Assembly (NCBI GenBank): GCA_014885115.2 | Contig: WKLE02001445.1 | Coordinates: 7,441 to 18,401 of the forward strand | Origin: Asterionellopsis glacialis | Taxonomy: Eukaryota; Bacillariophyta; Plagiogrammaphyceae; Rhaphoneidales; Asterionellopsidaceae | Direction of reading: 5' to 3' | Length of the DNA stretch: 10,961 nt | Shown: positions 1 to 8,453 of the stretch, piece after piece | How the letters are laid out: every line of letters begins with the position of its first letter | Position numbering within the stretch: position 1 is the stretch's first letter | Notes under the pieces: generated by a model | What the model was told of the DNA's origin: nothing | Databases searched by the model: none | Seen by the model: only the letters and a program-made list of their open reading frames with translations | Made by a program: the position numbers and the translations under genes

Positions 1-418
1 TCTATCCTCCAATCAATCAACGAGGAGCACAGACCAAAACGCGAAGCACACAGGACACGCCGGTAGGAGTCCGGTAGTTACTGAAATAGGATACCCTTTC
101 TCTGTACAAAACGCCTGCCAACCAAAAAAATAAAACCACCTACTGTACCGACCACCTCTAACCTTTTACCATCCTTTCTTGCTTGGTTTCATTAGACCAC
201 TACTATAATAACTACAGCACGAGAAGAGACGAGAGGACTAACTGACAACCACACCAATGGAACAAAAACAGACACCAAGGTGGTCTCGTCATTCAATCTC
301 CTGTCATCAAATCAATAACCCTCGTTGAATAAAAGAATTGTGGATATCCTACATTTCGACTTTCTACCTTCCTTACAAAGAACAATAATAGCATCGAATA
401 ATATATTAGAATCGCATC
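1..418. other. 5' leader/promoter region of the phosphotransferase gene
   Basis: No gene is visible here. The stretch is A/C-rich with short homopolymer runs and no convincing TATA box. It contains a single ATG (257), which opens a 23-codon upstream ORF described separately. The downstream gene on the + strand begins at 419 and nothing reads leftward out of the region, so it probably holds promoter and 5' UTR sequence for that gene. Confidence 0.5.
257..328 (+). promoter_or_regulatory. Candidate upstream ORF (23 codons) in the leader
   Basis: This is the only ATG in the 418 bases before the phosphotransferase start. It opens a 23-residue frame ending in TGA at 326-328, 90 nt before the main ATG and in the same reading frame. 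If transcription starts upstream of 257, ribosomes would meet this ORF first and it could damp translation of the main frame. Transcript ends are unknown and the peptide resembles nothing I recognise, so this is a positional inference only. Confidence 0.3.
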
Positions 419-1834
419 ATGTCACCCGAAGAAAAGGTAACATGGTCGAATGGTACTGCTAATACTGCTACATCCACAACTACTACAACTTTCCACTCAC
501 AACAACAAAAACAAAAACAAGAAGAAAGTAGTAGCAGTATCAGTGGACGTTGCAATAGTAGTTTTTATTATCTATCTTCCAAAGCTGTGACAAATTTACC
601 CAATTTTAAATACAGTGGTGCTGATTTAAGTTTGTTATATCAATATGTCTTATCACCCTTGGCCCAATGGATGGTAGATCATGTCACACCAAATACAATT
701 GCACCTAATTGCATTACCATGTTTGGCTTATCATTAATGTTGGTATCGTATAATATATATTCCCATTATAATCCAAATTTAGAGTATTATCCAGACAATC
801 CAAAACAAGTACAAGAACAACAAGACCAAGACGAAAGTTATGCCTTACCACGATGGATGTTTCTAGTAAATGGGTGTGCCATGTTACTGTATCAAACATT
901 AGATAATATGGATGGAAAACAAGCTCGTAAAACAGGGAGTTCTTCACCTCTGGGATTGTTATTTGATCATGGATGTGATGCGGTCAATTCCATGTTTGGT
1001 TCGGCCAATTGGATTATTGCCATGGGATTACAACCCATTCTGTGGCAAGATCAATTGTGTATATGGATATTACTTATTTTTCCCATGATGTTGTTTTATA
1101 TCGCAACATGGGAAGAATACTTTACAGGGTCCTTGATATTGCCCATTATTAATGGACCCTCGGAAGGATTGTTTGGGGGTGCCATATTGAGTATGACAAC
1201 CGCCTTGGTGGGTGTGTCCTATTGGCAAACGACAAGTTGGTATGATGCCTTTCTTGGTCATTGGATGTCATCTTTTATCGGACCCCTACGGAATGCTGAT
1301 ATTATGGTGGGTATAGCTACCATCCTGTGCATACGTGAAATGATCTTTAAAACAACCTTGGTCTTTACACGGTATGGGTGGGTGGCCTTGTACAATTTAA
1401 TACCCATGATGATAATTGCTACCTTGTCATTCTACATTGGGTATATGGAGGATCAAATTTGGATACGGTTGCCACGAACAACCTTGTGGTTAATTAGTGG
1501 GTTATTTACCGAAATTGTCACACAATTGATGTTGGACCACATTACAGATGAAACATATCAACCCTTTCAACGATGGGTGTTACTACCTCTCGTGGGTTTA
1601 GCCATTGCTGTTACTTGGATGGATACGACGAACGAGGAGGGCATGTATGATGACTTTATACTCATGTATACATCAAGTCTATGGTCCTATTTGATTATGA
1701 AAATGACACTTGTCATTCATGAAATATGTCTTGTATTGAATATATGGTGTTTTGATATTGTCACACCACGACAACAATCACAAGTACTGGTGCAACAACA
1801 ACAAGTGTATGCAAACGGCAAAAAACATCAATAA
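419..1834 (+). CDS. CDP-alcohol phosphatidyltransferase (choline/ethanolamine phosphotransferase type)
   Basis: Integral membrane enzyme of 471 residues, expected to transfer phosphocholine or phosphoethanolamine from the CDP-alcohol to diacylglycerol, the last step of the Kennedy pathway in the ER. The family signature DG(2)AR(8)G(3)D(3)D is complete: D165 G166, A169 R170, G179, D183 and D187, the last acting as the catalytic base in studied members. PNxIT-like APNCIT (95-100), WEEYFTG (231-237) and NGPSEG (245-250) also fit the eukaryotic CPT1/EPT1 branch. About eight to ten hydrophobic segments follow from residue 97 on. The first 50 residues are low-complexity (Thr, Gln, Ser) and a Gln-rich insert lies at 128-138, which explains the length above the usual 390-420. 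The last four residues, KKHQ, fit a KKxx ER-retrieval signal. The gene is intronless. Choline versus ethanolamine preference cannot be decided from the sequence. It converges with the fusion gene, 236 bp between stop codons. Confidence 0.93.
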   Translation: MSPEEKVTWSNGTANTATSTTTTTFHSQQQKQKQEESSSSISGRCNSSFYYLSSKAVTNLPNFKYSGADLSLLYQYVLSPLAQWMVDHVTPNTIAPNCITMFGLSLMLVSYNIYSHYNPNLEYYPDNPKQVQEQQDQDESYALPRWMFLVNGCAMLLYQTLDNMDGKQARKTGSSSPLGLLFDHGCDAVNSMFGSANWIIAMGLQPILWQDQLCIWILLIFPMMLFYIATWEEYFTGSLILPIINGPSEGLFGGAILSMTTALVGVSYWQTTSWYDAFLGHWMSSFIGPLRNADIMVGIATILCIREMIFKTTLVFTRYGWVALYNLIPMMIIATLSFYIGYMEDQIWIRLPRTTLWLISGLFTEIVTQLMLDHITDETYQPFQRWVLLPLVGLAIAVTWMDTTNEEGMYDDFILMYTSSLWSYLIMKMTLVIHEICLVLNIWCFDIVTPRQQSQVLVQQQQVYANGKKHQ

Positions 1835-2070
1835 CAGAACACAATATATAATTTAAAATTCCTCTAGACAAGCTTGTGACTTTCATGCGTTTCAATAACT
1901 TTACTGAAATTATTGTTAAACTATACTTTCTTCAAATAACAAATACTAATATCTACTTCTGGATGGTAGGTCGTGACAAAATTCATGCACACACGTGTGC
2001 CATCTTCACTCATGCAGGGTCCAGCAAATCTTATATCACGACGTGGCATCCTATCCAATCATTCCTCCAC
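1835..2070. other. Convergent 3' intergenic spacer
   Basis: This short A/T-rich spacer lies between two stop codons facing each other, so it must hold both 3' ends. No coding frame here has family resemblance; a short + strand frame starting near 1876 runs antisense into the fusion gene and looks accidental. No definite terminator or polyadenylation element could be assigned. Confidence 0.5.
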
Positions 2071-5000
2071 TTACTCTTCTTTTTTATCAATAACGGCAAA
2101 AGCCCAATGAGGTTCAAAGTCTACAAGATCTTTTTGGAAACTAATGACACGTCCATATCCTCTAGGTTGCTCATCGTGCAATACGACTTGTAAGAATGGA
2201 AAGTGACCACTAAACAAATCTTTGAATTCTTGATGTGCCTTGGTGCTTTCAATATTCAAAAAGGTATTCAAATCAAGATGAAAATTACCATCCCATAAGA
2301 CTGAAACAGTTCCACCAGACCAAAGTCCAACAATCCAACAACCATTACCAACATTCGAGTATTCATGGAATTCAACGCCCTTCATTGTAATCTCTTTCAC
2401 AGCAGCTACTGATTCTTGTAGGCCTTTCATCAAACTATCACAGGATAATACTGTTGCATCATCATCAACCTTATCCTGACTCACTTCAAACTGGAATACA
2501 GTTTGATGTCCAACAGGTTTTTGGGAATTCCAATTGGCCAAGGGTTCAGTCTGATCATACCTATCTGGTAAAATAAGATTTTTGGGATCGTGGGGAGGGA
2601 CATACCATTGGCCACCTTGAATGTACGTAGTATCTGCGACAACACCTTTCACGCGATTTTCAATATCAGTAGTAAGTTGATTCAAATGCGTAACTAAATT
2701 GAAATCACCTGATGACATCAATGGGAACTTCACAGTACTATCAGTCGTATTGTATACAGTTTCTACCAAGAAGACAGGTTCATTAAAGACAACGTCTTGA
2801 CGGAAACGGTCTAGCAATTCTCTTCTCCACATTTCATCAGCACCTTGGCCATTGACCATGGGTGCTACTGCCAAAAGTTTATCATCAGGCACTAGCATAG
2901 TGTCTTGATTCCATTCATTCATAAAGATACGATGGACAATTTGACCCATGCGTTTTTGCGCAGTCGGATCAATTATAATGGCATGAATCTTCTTTTCTTT
3001 CGTAACTTCCTTGAGATATTCAATCGATTTTTTTTCACATGCACGCATGTCCTCCTTATCCGATTCGGCGGGTAGATCAGGACAAGTTGTCAAAGGTACA
3101 ACGAGATCAACATTACTAGCCTTCTTGACAGTGTCAATACTAGTACAGAATTCTTCGTCTTCTCCACAAACAACTAAGACCATAATATTATCATCGGGAA
3201 CCAAGGCCATACTATCTTTTAAGATTGATGCAACAATACTAGCATCCATGGCAGCATCTCTGGGGACTGCTTCACTGTCAGTATCACAACCTTGTGTAAT
3301 ACGTGGTCCACGATTCTTGGCATCATCTTTCCACGTATCAACACCAAACATACCACCAGCAACAATGCGGTAGGATGATGATGATTTGTCACCCGTACTA
3401 CCAAAGCTTTCCAACAAGACCTTTTTGGCGCCCTCGTGCTTTTCGAAAGAACCCCACAAATGTAAGTCAAATGCAACATAACGATGTTCGGGCCATGAAC
3501 GTGCTACCACATATCCCTCCTTGAAAGTAACCGATGCAACAACAATGCTGCCTTCTTCTTTGGTATCGTAAGTAGCAGATGACAAGATGGTGAAACCAAC
3601 CTTTTCCAAAGACTTGGTAATGGTTGATACCAACTTATCTGAGGAATCAATTTCAACGGTCGTATCTTCTGCCTCTATGATCATCAAAATACCAGGACTG
3701 CTATCTTGCACATCCGGTACAGTTTCAAGGTCCAAATCAACAGCACAGTGTTTGATTTCACGTGTATGGTTTTTGCGGTAATCATGAAGCAATTCGTATA
3801 CATCTTCTGAATCATCCAAGGTTTTCAAAAATAGATTTTCAATACCATCATGATCCTTTACTTCTTTGTGTAGGAAGTCGATCTTATTGGAACCAAAAAC
3901 CAAGGCCTGAGAACCAATCTGAGGACTTAGATAATGAATCATGGATGAATATTCCCAAATACGACTAAATTGATCCAAATACATTTCGTTTTTGACCAAA
4001 ATACCATCCTCTCTCAATAACAACCCAAGAGCATCAAAGATATCTAAATTCTCGTTGACTGTCAATGCCATGATGGTTTCAGATAAATCCACCAAAACTA
4101 AATCAAAGGAACCAAAGTATTCTTTTGGCAAAACCAATAAGCTTTTAGCTGCATCACCGTACCACCATTGTACTTTGTCGGAATCAAAATGTGTTTGGGT
4201 ACCAAAATGTTTGAAACTATTACGTGAAACCTTTTGATCAATTTCTAATCCCAAGACTAATTCAATGCTGGGATACTTCAGAGCTTCATGTAATAACATG
4301 TTATCACCACCACCAATAAAGGCAATTCGTTTCACATCACGATCAAGGAACCGTGCTGGATAATGTACGAACGGTTCATGGTAGTGTGGTCTATATCCAC
4401 CACAAATTTGAACAGTATTATCTAAATCAAAGCACGTATCCTTGGTTTCAGGATTATGCCAAAAATCCATTGATTGATATGCGGATTTATCTGAATCTAT
4501 ATCATTATATCCTGGAAATGTTTCTTGTCCGTGATAAGTCAAGCCATAATCTTCGAAGTCGAGTGGATGATAGTCTTCCGACAATGTGGCAAATACTTCA
4601 CCCTTCGCAGCTTTGACTGCGTGACTGAATGCAATTATGGCTGCATCAAGATATTCACCAATCTTTTTCAATTCATACTCAGGAATGTCCTCAACGAGAT
4701 CATCATTGTCATCCTTGGAACTTGCTTCTAATTTTTCTTTCATCTTTTCCAAACGTTTTACTTCGCGGTTCATATATGTCACACCTTTCAACTCAGGAAA
4801 AAGAGCGTCCCATACCACTGTGTATGTACCATCTTCTTCTTGACTGATTTCAAAAACGACGGCATACTTACCAAGTCTCCAACGTTGTGGGTATGGTTCA
4901 ATGATACCTGCATCGCGAAAGAGCTCAGGTGTACCGTAGGACCAAGCACCTTCAACATTTAAACATTCTCTACAAAGATTATAGGACGTTTTGATGGGAG

Positions 5001-5878
5001 ATCCAGCTTCAATAGCTTTTTTCGCAACAACTTTAAAATTCCGGCCTGGATAGAATTTACCTCTCCCTTCTGCATTAAAATCATCACCATTTGAGTGGTC
5101 CATCATATCGTATAATGGCTGTGAAGGTGGGGGGAAAAACAGAGAAGAAAAGAGTCAAGAGGAAGCAGAATCATGATTATAACACCATCCATGAGATGAA
5201 GAAACGTGGAATCAAAAACTCATTAGAGAAGAGTTTTCAAGCACAAGCAGAAAGAGCAAAAAATAAAAGTCAATAATATACACTTACAATCATCTGATCT
5301 TCATAACAATGTTCGACAATTTTCATAGCAACGCTTTTTCCAAGTTCATCTTCGTCACTACCACCACGACATGATTCATAGGACCAACCTGTTACAGATA
5401 CGGGTGGTAATCTGTCTGCAACAATTTGGTCTATTAAGTCTTGCCCTTCTTCGGACCATGATGATGGAATAATACCAGTTGGTAAGGATTGTATGTACTT
5501 AATATATGGAGCATAGTCAGAAGACTCCTTTTCTTCCTTTATTTCCTTAATTATGAATCGTGCTACATCACAATTCAATCCAGTGGAACCTTCATCCTCG
5601 TCCTCGTCCTCCTCGTCCTCGTCCTTATCAAGATCATTAATGGAAGCAACAGAAATGATACATTCAGGAGGAATATTTAATAAAACTTCATTTTTCTCAA
5701 TAGCTGCGTTGGCACTAAATCCATCTGAAGTGATATCAAGTTTAGGATTCACAAATCCATTTTTGGAAAGAACCCAATCAACCAAATCTTGGATGAGTGC
5801 ATCACTGTCAGTTCCAGCAGCAGAAGCAGCAGTTGCTAGTAGCAATGCTGCTGTTGAAATCTTCCAAGAAAATCTCAT
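2071..5878 (-). CDS. Secreted SET methyltransferase - aminopropyltransferase-like - SpeD-like fusion protein (two exons)
   Basis: Exon 1 is 5878-5288 and exon 2 is 5118-2071, joined in phase 0; total about 1212 residues. Residues 1-20 are a hydrophobic signal peptide with an Ala-rich end (TAASAAG), suggesting the secretory route. Residues 30-275 form a Rubisco-LSMT-like SET domain: GFVNPKLDI near 41, YAPYIKYIQSLP near 122-133, PLYDMMDHSNG at 198-208 across the junction, TSYN with Tyr243, then YGTPELFRD and YPQRW. Residues 425-620 resemble spermidine synthases: YHEPFVHYP, FIGGGDN (464-470), LGLEID (acidic strand-2 end), YGDAAKSL and FDLVLVDLSE (535-544). Residues 680-770 resemble bacterial-type S-adenosylmethionine decarboxylase (SpeD), with WPEHRYVAFDLHLWG. 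Residues about 780-1070 are unassigned, with Rossmann-like strands. Residues 1070-1190 may be a second SpeD-like fold. Fusions of this kind have been proposed for diatom long-chain polyamine synthesis and N-methylation. Several catalytic positions are substituted, so part of the protein may be structural or regulatory. Start ATG 5878 directly precedes the signal peptide. Confidence 0.85.
5119..5287 (-). other. Spliceosomal intron (169 nt) in the fusion gene
   Basis: Read on the minus strand, the donor GTAAGT begins at 5287, directly after the ATT codon of EDQMI. The acceptor CAG ends at 5119 after a strong pyrimidine tract (CTTTTCTTCTCTGTTTTTCC at about 5152-5133 and more C/T beyond). Splicing is phase 0 and joins EDQMI to PLYDMMDHSNG, restoring the conserved SET motif. 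Unspliced, the first frame would stop at 5270, five codons past the donor, and the second would begin at an internal Met after the motif. A 61-codon open frame on the opposite strand across this interval is accidental. Confidence 0.9.
5592..5628 (-). repeat. CTC/GTC trinucleotide tract encoding an acidic run
   Basis: The + strand shows repeated cctcgt units. Read on the minus strand they encode an almost unbroken Asp/Glu run, residues 86-96 of the fusion protein, inside the N-terminal part of the SET domain. The tract lies where LSMT-like SET proteins have a surface loop, so length changes in multiples of three would probably be tolerated. It is likely polymorphic between strains. Confidence 0.7.
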
Positions 5879-7128
5879 CCCTTTATCTTTCTTTTTCTGA
5901 AGTCCTTTCGTTTCTTTTTGTCAATACGACCTACACAATCTTGAGAAATCTTACTACCAAGAGAATAAGATGTGCAGGGTAGAAGTTGACTTCTTTCCTG
6001 TGGTTCAAGACAACTGGAATGTCAAGAATGCAAACACCACAGGTGTAGTTCCAAGACAAGAGAGATGTGTGTGCAAAATTTGCTCCCACAGCTGTCGCGA
6101 AGGTAACACGAGAGACGGTCTCTAGTAGAAAAAATCTTTCTTCCGCATGACAGATTTTGATTTGCCATCAGGTCCAAGTCTATCGTAGAAATCTACGCTC
6201 GAGGATTATATCCGTTTGCTTGGCATCTATTTAAGTAGAAACGCTCGCATTGCTCATGCATCACCGGCAGGCGCAGCTATCATGTAAAAACCTCTAACGT
6301 GGACATGTTCCACTACCAAAAAATTCAAAATGTGGATTGGTGTAAATGAGCGATTATTTACACCATTAAGAAATGAATATATCTATACTATCATAAACTA
6401 TGCGTATATATATAGATTGCCAAAGTGTATAAATGTGTATTATAATAAGACATAATATAAATGAAGGCACTGGATAGCGTTTCTTCCAATTTTATCCAAA
6501 ATGTCAGAATCAGGTATGTGCGCCTACCTGGTAGCACCTACCTTAAAAAGACATTTAAAGCAGTGAAAAGTGAAAAGACCATCTACCGGTATTCTTTATC
6601 TTTTTATAAATACTAAAGGTTAAGGTTATTATGAGAAATTTTAACAACTCGAGTTCAAGAGAAACTCCTCATGTAGATTTTCAACGAACGAAGTTACTGG
6701 TGGCAAAAAAAAAGAGAGAGCGCGAAAGGAGTTTTCGAATCGCCGTCTAGGCTGGGAGTCTTTCTCCACGAGCTCCTTCACGAGCTTTTACTAGTATACT
6801 GTGCACCTCGTTCAACGGGTCAACCGTCGTACGACAGCGGAATTCTGTGTAGAATTCTACGTTGAATCTCTATTTCCTCTGTATCACTACTTAGGAGAGA
6901 AACGCTTACGTGTTGCTTTCAACCATCCAAACAAAACGTTCCAAATCTCCATTTGAATCAGAGCATGATGTAGTATGCCTCCGGTACCGAGATATGATAC
7001 CTGGTAGTATCTTTGGAAGGAGGTACACCTGTAGCTCACTCTCGCTTCACTGAAAATCTTCGTTGACACACTGCAATCATTCTCTAGTAGAGGCCTTCGC
7101 TCTTGATAAATCATAAGATTTGAACAAA
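5879..7128. other. Divergent intergenic region between the fusion gene and the translocator gene
   Basis: No protein-coding gene is supported in these 1250 bases; stop codons are dense in all frames and the one 75-codon minus-strand frame (6887-7114) has no recognisable composition. The region should hold promoters for both flanking genes, which diverge. It contains a perfect 10-bp-arm hairpin (6338-6365) and several shorter inverted repeats: 5981-5994 (agaagt/acttct), 6111-6123 (agagac/gtctct), 6184-6197 (cgtaga/tctacg) and the palindrome at 6849-6860 (gtagaattctac). An A/T-rich patch with TATAAAT-like strings lies at 6376-6465. No tRNA or other RNA gene could be folded from it by eye. Confidence 0.5.
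6338..6365. repeat. Perfect inverted repeat, 10-bp arms, 8-nt loop
   Basis: The arms tggtgtaaat (6338-6347) and atttacacca (6356-6365) are exact reverse complements around gagcgatt. It could be an operator-like protein-binding palindrome or a hairpin. It lies 460 bp upstream of the fusion gene start and 764 bp upstream of the translocator start. No poly-T follows on either strand, so a terminator role is not indicated. Confidence 0.6.
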
Positions 7129-8453
7129 ATGAGTTCCAAGGAAGCTTCCCCCGTCAAATTGGTATGTTGTTTGACAATGTTGTATAGATTTTGTTGTATG
7201 CAAGCGCTGTGGATCCAGTCCAATTGAACAGGAGACACACGTCTCGAGTCTACTGTGATAGAGAGTTCCACGTGTATTTTCATACCTTCTCATTTTTTGT
7301 CGTTGACCGGAGACTGACTACGAGTACACCCACAAAATGCAACGCATTGGTATATCTTGTTCTCAATGCTTTTATTCCTTTTGTTGATTTCTTTCCTCTC
7401 GCTAAAATTTTCACCAATTCCCACCTCGACGACGCCACTGCCAACATATGATTGCAATCACTACGAACTGACAAACCTTACTTCCTTACATATATTAACT
7501 ACAACATTTATATCTAGGCCGCTTTGGTCATTGCCTGGTATGCTGGTAACACTTTTTACAATGTGTACAGTAAGACTGCCTCGAACATGATCCATGCTCA
7601 TTGGTTCGTCTCTTGCGCACAACTTGTTGTAGGTATTGTCGTTAGTTTACTCATGTGGGCAACCGGATTCCGTAAGGCACCTAATCTTAGTGCTGCTGAT
7701 ATTGCAGCATGTGTCCCCATCGGTCTCTTTGCCTGTTTGGCACATTGCGGATCCGTCTTGGCTTCCGCTGTCGGAGCTGTTAGTTTTGCACAAATCGTCA
7801 AGGCATGCGAACCTGCCTTTGCTGCTGTGATTGGTCTTTTGATCCCACCTGCCGATGTAAAACCTTTCATGGCATACATGATGCTTATCCCCATTGTTGG
7901 TGGTGTTGGTTTGGCTTGTGTTAAGGAAGGCAAGGGTGTTGATATTAATGTCCAAGCCTTCCTTTTTGCTTCCATGGCCAATGTTGCTGCTGCTCTCAAG
8001 GGTAAGCTTGGATCATCTGTTACCAAGGCACTCAAGTCTGACAAAACGAAAAATATGGATGCTGCCAATGTCTACGGCGTTATGAATATCATCTCTTTCA
8101 TCTGTACTGTCCCTTTTGTTGTTGTATTGGAACTCCCCACCTTACAAGGAGCATGGGATGAAGCCGTTGCTGAGCACGGATTCAATGACTTGATGAAGAA
8201 TCTTTTCTTGAGTGGTTTCTTCTTTTACTTTTACAACGAATGTGCATTCGCATTCACTGCATCTGTCGGTGCCGTCACATCATCTGTCTTGAACACTGCC
8301 AAGCGTGTTATAATCATTGTTGTGTCATCCATTGTCTTCCAAGAAGCCATGGAACGTAACACTGTCATTGGATCTGCCATTGCCATTTCTGGTACATTTG
8401 CGTACTCTTTGGCTTCCAAGAAAAAGCCAGCTGCCAAAAAGAAGGCCGAGTAA
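7129..8453 (+). CDS. Triose-phosphate/phosphate translocator family protein (two exons)
   Basis: Exon 1 is 7129-7161 (11 codons) and exon 2 is 7518-8453, phase 0, giving 322 residues. The protein belongs to the plastid phosphate translocator branch of the drug/metabolite transporter superfamily, which exchanges triose phosphates, 3-phosphoglycerate or related sugar phosphates for phosphate. WYAGNTFYNVY opens the first membrane helix; IVKACEP carries Lys106, and SGFFFYFYNE carries Tyr250. NTAKRV carries Lys273-Arg274, the phosphate-binding pair known from the Galdieria transporter structure. About ten hydrophobic helices are visible. There is no signal or transit peptide: the protein starts MSSKEASPVKL directly before helix 1, and it ends in Lys-rich KKPAAKKKAE, whose last four residues (KKAE) fit KKxx ER retrieval. 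That suits the outermost, ER-continuous membrane of a four-membrane plastid. An in-frame stop lies at 7114-7116 and AACAAAATGAG is a fair start context. Exact substrate is not decidable. Confidence 0.88.
7162..7517 (+). other. Intron (356 nt) in the translocator gene
   Basis: Donor GTATGT follows codon 11 (TTG) and acceptor ATCTAG precedes GCC GCT TTG GTC. The junction reads PVKL-AALVIAWYAGN, continuing naturally into the first helix of the family. The translocator frame stays open only a short way upstream of 7518 and offers no ATG, so an upstream exon is required. The 11-codon exon is the nearest ATG-initiated candidate with a consensus donor and the right phase. The acceptor pyrimidine tract is weak, and RNA data would settle the junction. 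Confidence 0.8.

Noticed and set aside
5091..5276. 61-codon + strand open frame, Lys/Arg-rich
   Set aside because: It lies almost entirely over the minus-strand intron and exon edge of the fusion gene. Its basic composition is the mirror of the pyrimidine tract, not a protein signature.
6501..6514. Possible mini-exon ATGTCAGAATCAG followed by GTATGT, which could splice in frame to a site at 7118 just before the translocator start
   Set aside because: The implied intron would exceed 600 nt with a poor acceptor, and the 7129 start already has a good context and donor. Kept only as an alternative transcript idea.
6640..6670. tRNA T-arm-like string GAGTTCAAGAGAAACTC
   Set aside because: The stem pairs only when the TTC is part of the stem, and no acceptor or anticodon arm can be placed around it.
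7524..7526. Start of the translocator at TTG 7524
   Set aside because: Nuclear genes rarely start at TTG. The conserved AALVIAW sequence extends upstream to an AG acceptor, and an ATG exon with matching phase lies at 7129.
7598..8068. 156-codon minus-strand frame inside the translocator gene
   Set aside because: The + strand protein carries all family motifs here. The antisense frame is open because of codon bias.
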